Shown here piece after piece: positions 63,052 to 64,000 of a stretch of DNA of 64,000 bases. Location of the stretch: NCBI RefSeq assembly GCF_900177655.1, contig NZ_FXWK01000002.1, forward strand, positions 806,001 to 870,000, in the 5' to 3' direction. Origin of the DNA: Devosia lucknowensis (lineage in GTDB: Bacteria; Pseudomonadota; Alphaproteobacteria; Rhizobiales; Devosiaceae). A program made the position numbers and the translations under genes. Each line of letters begins with the position of its first letter. The first letter of the stretch is position 1. The notes below the pieces were generated by a model. It did not search any database and had not been told where the DNA came from. It saw only the letters and a list, made by a program, of their open reading frames with translations.

Positions 63052-64000
63052 GCGCCGCCCCCTGCGTTAAGCACCGACTGGCGCAACTCGGCAAGGAAAG
63101 TCTGGGCGGCTGCAAGACTGGAGATATCCGCCGGCAGTTCGCCCGCTGCGCGTCGCATCGGCTCGGGCAGGGCGTTGATCTCAGCCTCGGCGCTGGCGAA
63201 ATCCCGACGGGCCACCGCATCTTCGAGACGGGCGATGGTGGCGTCTGGCGTATTTCCCTCGACCGCACCGGCCGGCCGCATGGCGATCACGCCGCGGAAC
63301 CAGTCGGCCGTCGCGTCCTGCCAGCCGACATCGGCGGTGGCCGGGCGGCCGGCCAGCATGTCCGGCAGCGCAGCATTGAGCCGGCTGGCGATACTTTCCG
63401 GCCGCGGCAGACCGCTCGCCGCTCGACCTGCGACTGCCTCAGGCACAAGCGTTTCCGGCAGGGCCTGCCGGAGCGCGGCGAGTTCGGTTTCGAAACCGCG
63501 GCCACTGCCGAAAGCGCTTTCCAGCCCGGAAAAGATCAGAGGCAGACGAACGGCGGCCGCATCTGCGCCCGCGGTTTCGGTGGTCGATTGCGTCAGGGTC
63601 GCCAATTGCTGCTGCGTTTCTGCCAGTTGCGTGGCGGTGTTGGTGCCTTCGGTCCGCAGCGTGGCAAGCTCGTTCTCGATCGCACTCAGCGCTTCGGGAC
63701 TGGTGGTGCCCTGAGGCTGGGCTTCCGCCAGCGCATCGATGCGGGCAGAAAGGGCGTCGATCTGCTCGGCCAAAGCCGGATCGGTACCGGTCGGCTCTGC
63801 GGCGGGCGCTTCGCGCAGGGCCGTCTCCAGCGATGCCACACGGCTCGTGAGGGTCACGAGGTCGTCCTGAACCGTGCCGGTGGCCGTCTCCAGATTTGGG
63901 ATCGCCGTTGCGAACTGGGCGAGGCGAGGGTCGGCTGGCGCAGCGGTCTGCGGCGTAGCGGGCCACAGGCCAAGCGACGCCAGAGCGTAAGCTGCACCAA
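63048..64000 (-). CDS. mitofilin-like membrane protein (partial, C-terminal)
   Basis: At least 317 residues; the 5' end lies beyond the right edge. Near the edge is an apparent end of a hydrophobic segment (AAYALASLGLWP), then a long Ala/Gln-rich coiled coil (ALAEQIDALSARIDALAEAQ, AETQQQLATLTQS) and the C-terminal helical domain (FETELAALRQALPE, ADWFRGVIAMRP, RLEDAVARRDFASAEAEINALPEPMR). This is the alphaproteobacterial COG4223/mitofilin pattern found upstream of HemY-domain genes. Confidence 0.85.
   Translation of the reverse strand, partial: GAAYALASLGLWPATPQTAAPADPRLAQFATAIPNLETATGTVQDDLVTLTSRVASLETALREAPAAEPTGTDPALAEQIDALSARIDALAEAQPQGTTSPEALSAIENELATLRTEGTNTATQLAETQQQLATLTQSTTETAGADAAAVRLPLIFSGLESAFGSGRGFETELAALRQALPETLVPEAVAGRAASGLPRPESIASRLNAALPDMLAGRPATADVGWQDATADWFRGVIAMRPAGAVEGNTPDATIARLEDAVARRDFASAEAEINALPEPMRRAAGELPADISSLAAAQTFLAELRQSVLNAGGGA

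Noticed and set aside
1..64000. Search for CRISPR arrays, integrases, transposases and prophage genes
   Set aside because: No regularly spaced repeats and no recombinase or phage proteins were seen.

Overview
The window is about 64 kb of GC-rich chromosome from an alphaproteobacterium, most likely Hyphomicrobiales (Rhizobiales) and probably Devosia-like. The evidence is the conserved family set (DUF1674/SDHAF4, DUF2794, DUF1223, DUF4893, IalB, ImuA-ImuB-DnaE2), the alphaproteobacterial GTTC-N7-GTTC LexA box, a partial ccmABCDG cluster divergent from acnA, and leuS-holA synteny. No phage, insertion sequence, rRNA or CRISPR array was seen. Coding density is high; no gene-free stretch exceeds 300 bases.

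Left part (1-13.8 kb, mostly minus strand): holA (cut by the edge) and leuS, then yggS, an OmpR-type regulator (probable CenR), a lone cyclic-nucleotide-binding protein, xthA, rplS, trmD, rimM, small unknowns, a zincin metallopeptidase, leuC and purH. Two close matches to the ParB-binding site parS lie at 6514 and 32411. Because holA is commonly followed by parB-parA in this class, the window may flank the centromere near the replication origin.

Middle (13.8-31.1 kb): a minus-strand run htpX-rsmB-heparinase-purH, a DUF1674/SRPBCC convergent pair, an orphan Flp pilin, the cytochrome c maturation genes ccmABCDG, acnA, a DUF1223 protein, a probable unannotated minus-strand small RNA (about 25484-25662), DUF2794, a GNAT, a Bax-inhibitor-1 protein, thpR, two tandem IalB proteins and rlmN.

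Right-middle (31.1-50.7 kb): a vapBC-type toxin-antitoxin pair, rlmJ-lysE, a GFA-Lrp pair divergent from argG, a PAS-GGDEF-EAL protein, typA, dedA, a hairpin-rich intergenic region, yggT-GNAT, the H+-pyrophosphatase hppA, a secreted SMP-30/paraoxonase-like propeller behind an unusual heptad-repeat promoter, DHFR-like and VOC proteins, a MarR/DUF3445/cytochrome b561 locus, a serine hydrolase and the soluble pyrophosphatase ppa.

Right end (50.8-64 kb): a small secreted unknown, a TerB-like protein, the SOS mutasome imuA-imuB-dnaE2 behind a perfect LexA box, phhB, a membrane GGDEF-EAL protein, a FeeM-like N-acyl amino acid synthase, tRNA-Thr(CGT), and the HemY-domain and mitofilin-like membrane proteins, the last cut by the right edge.
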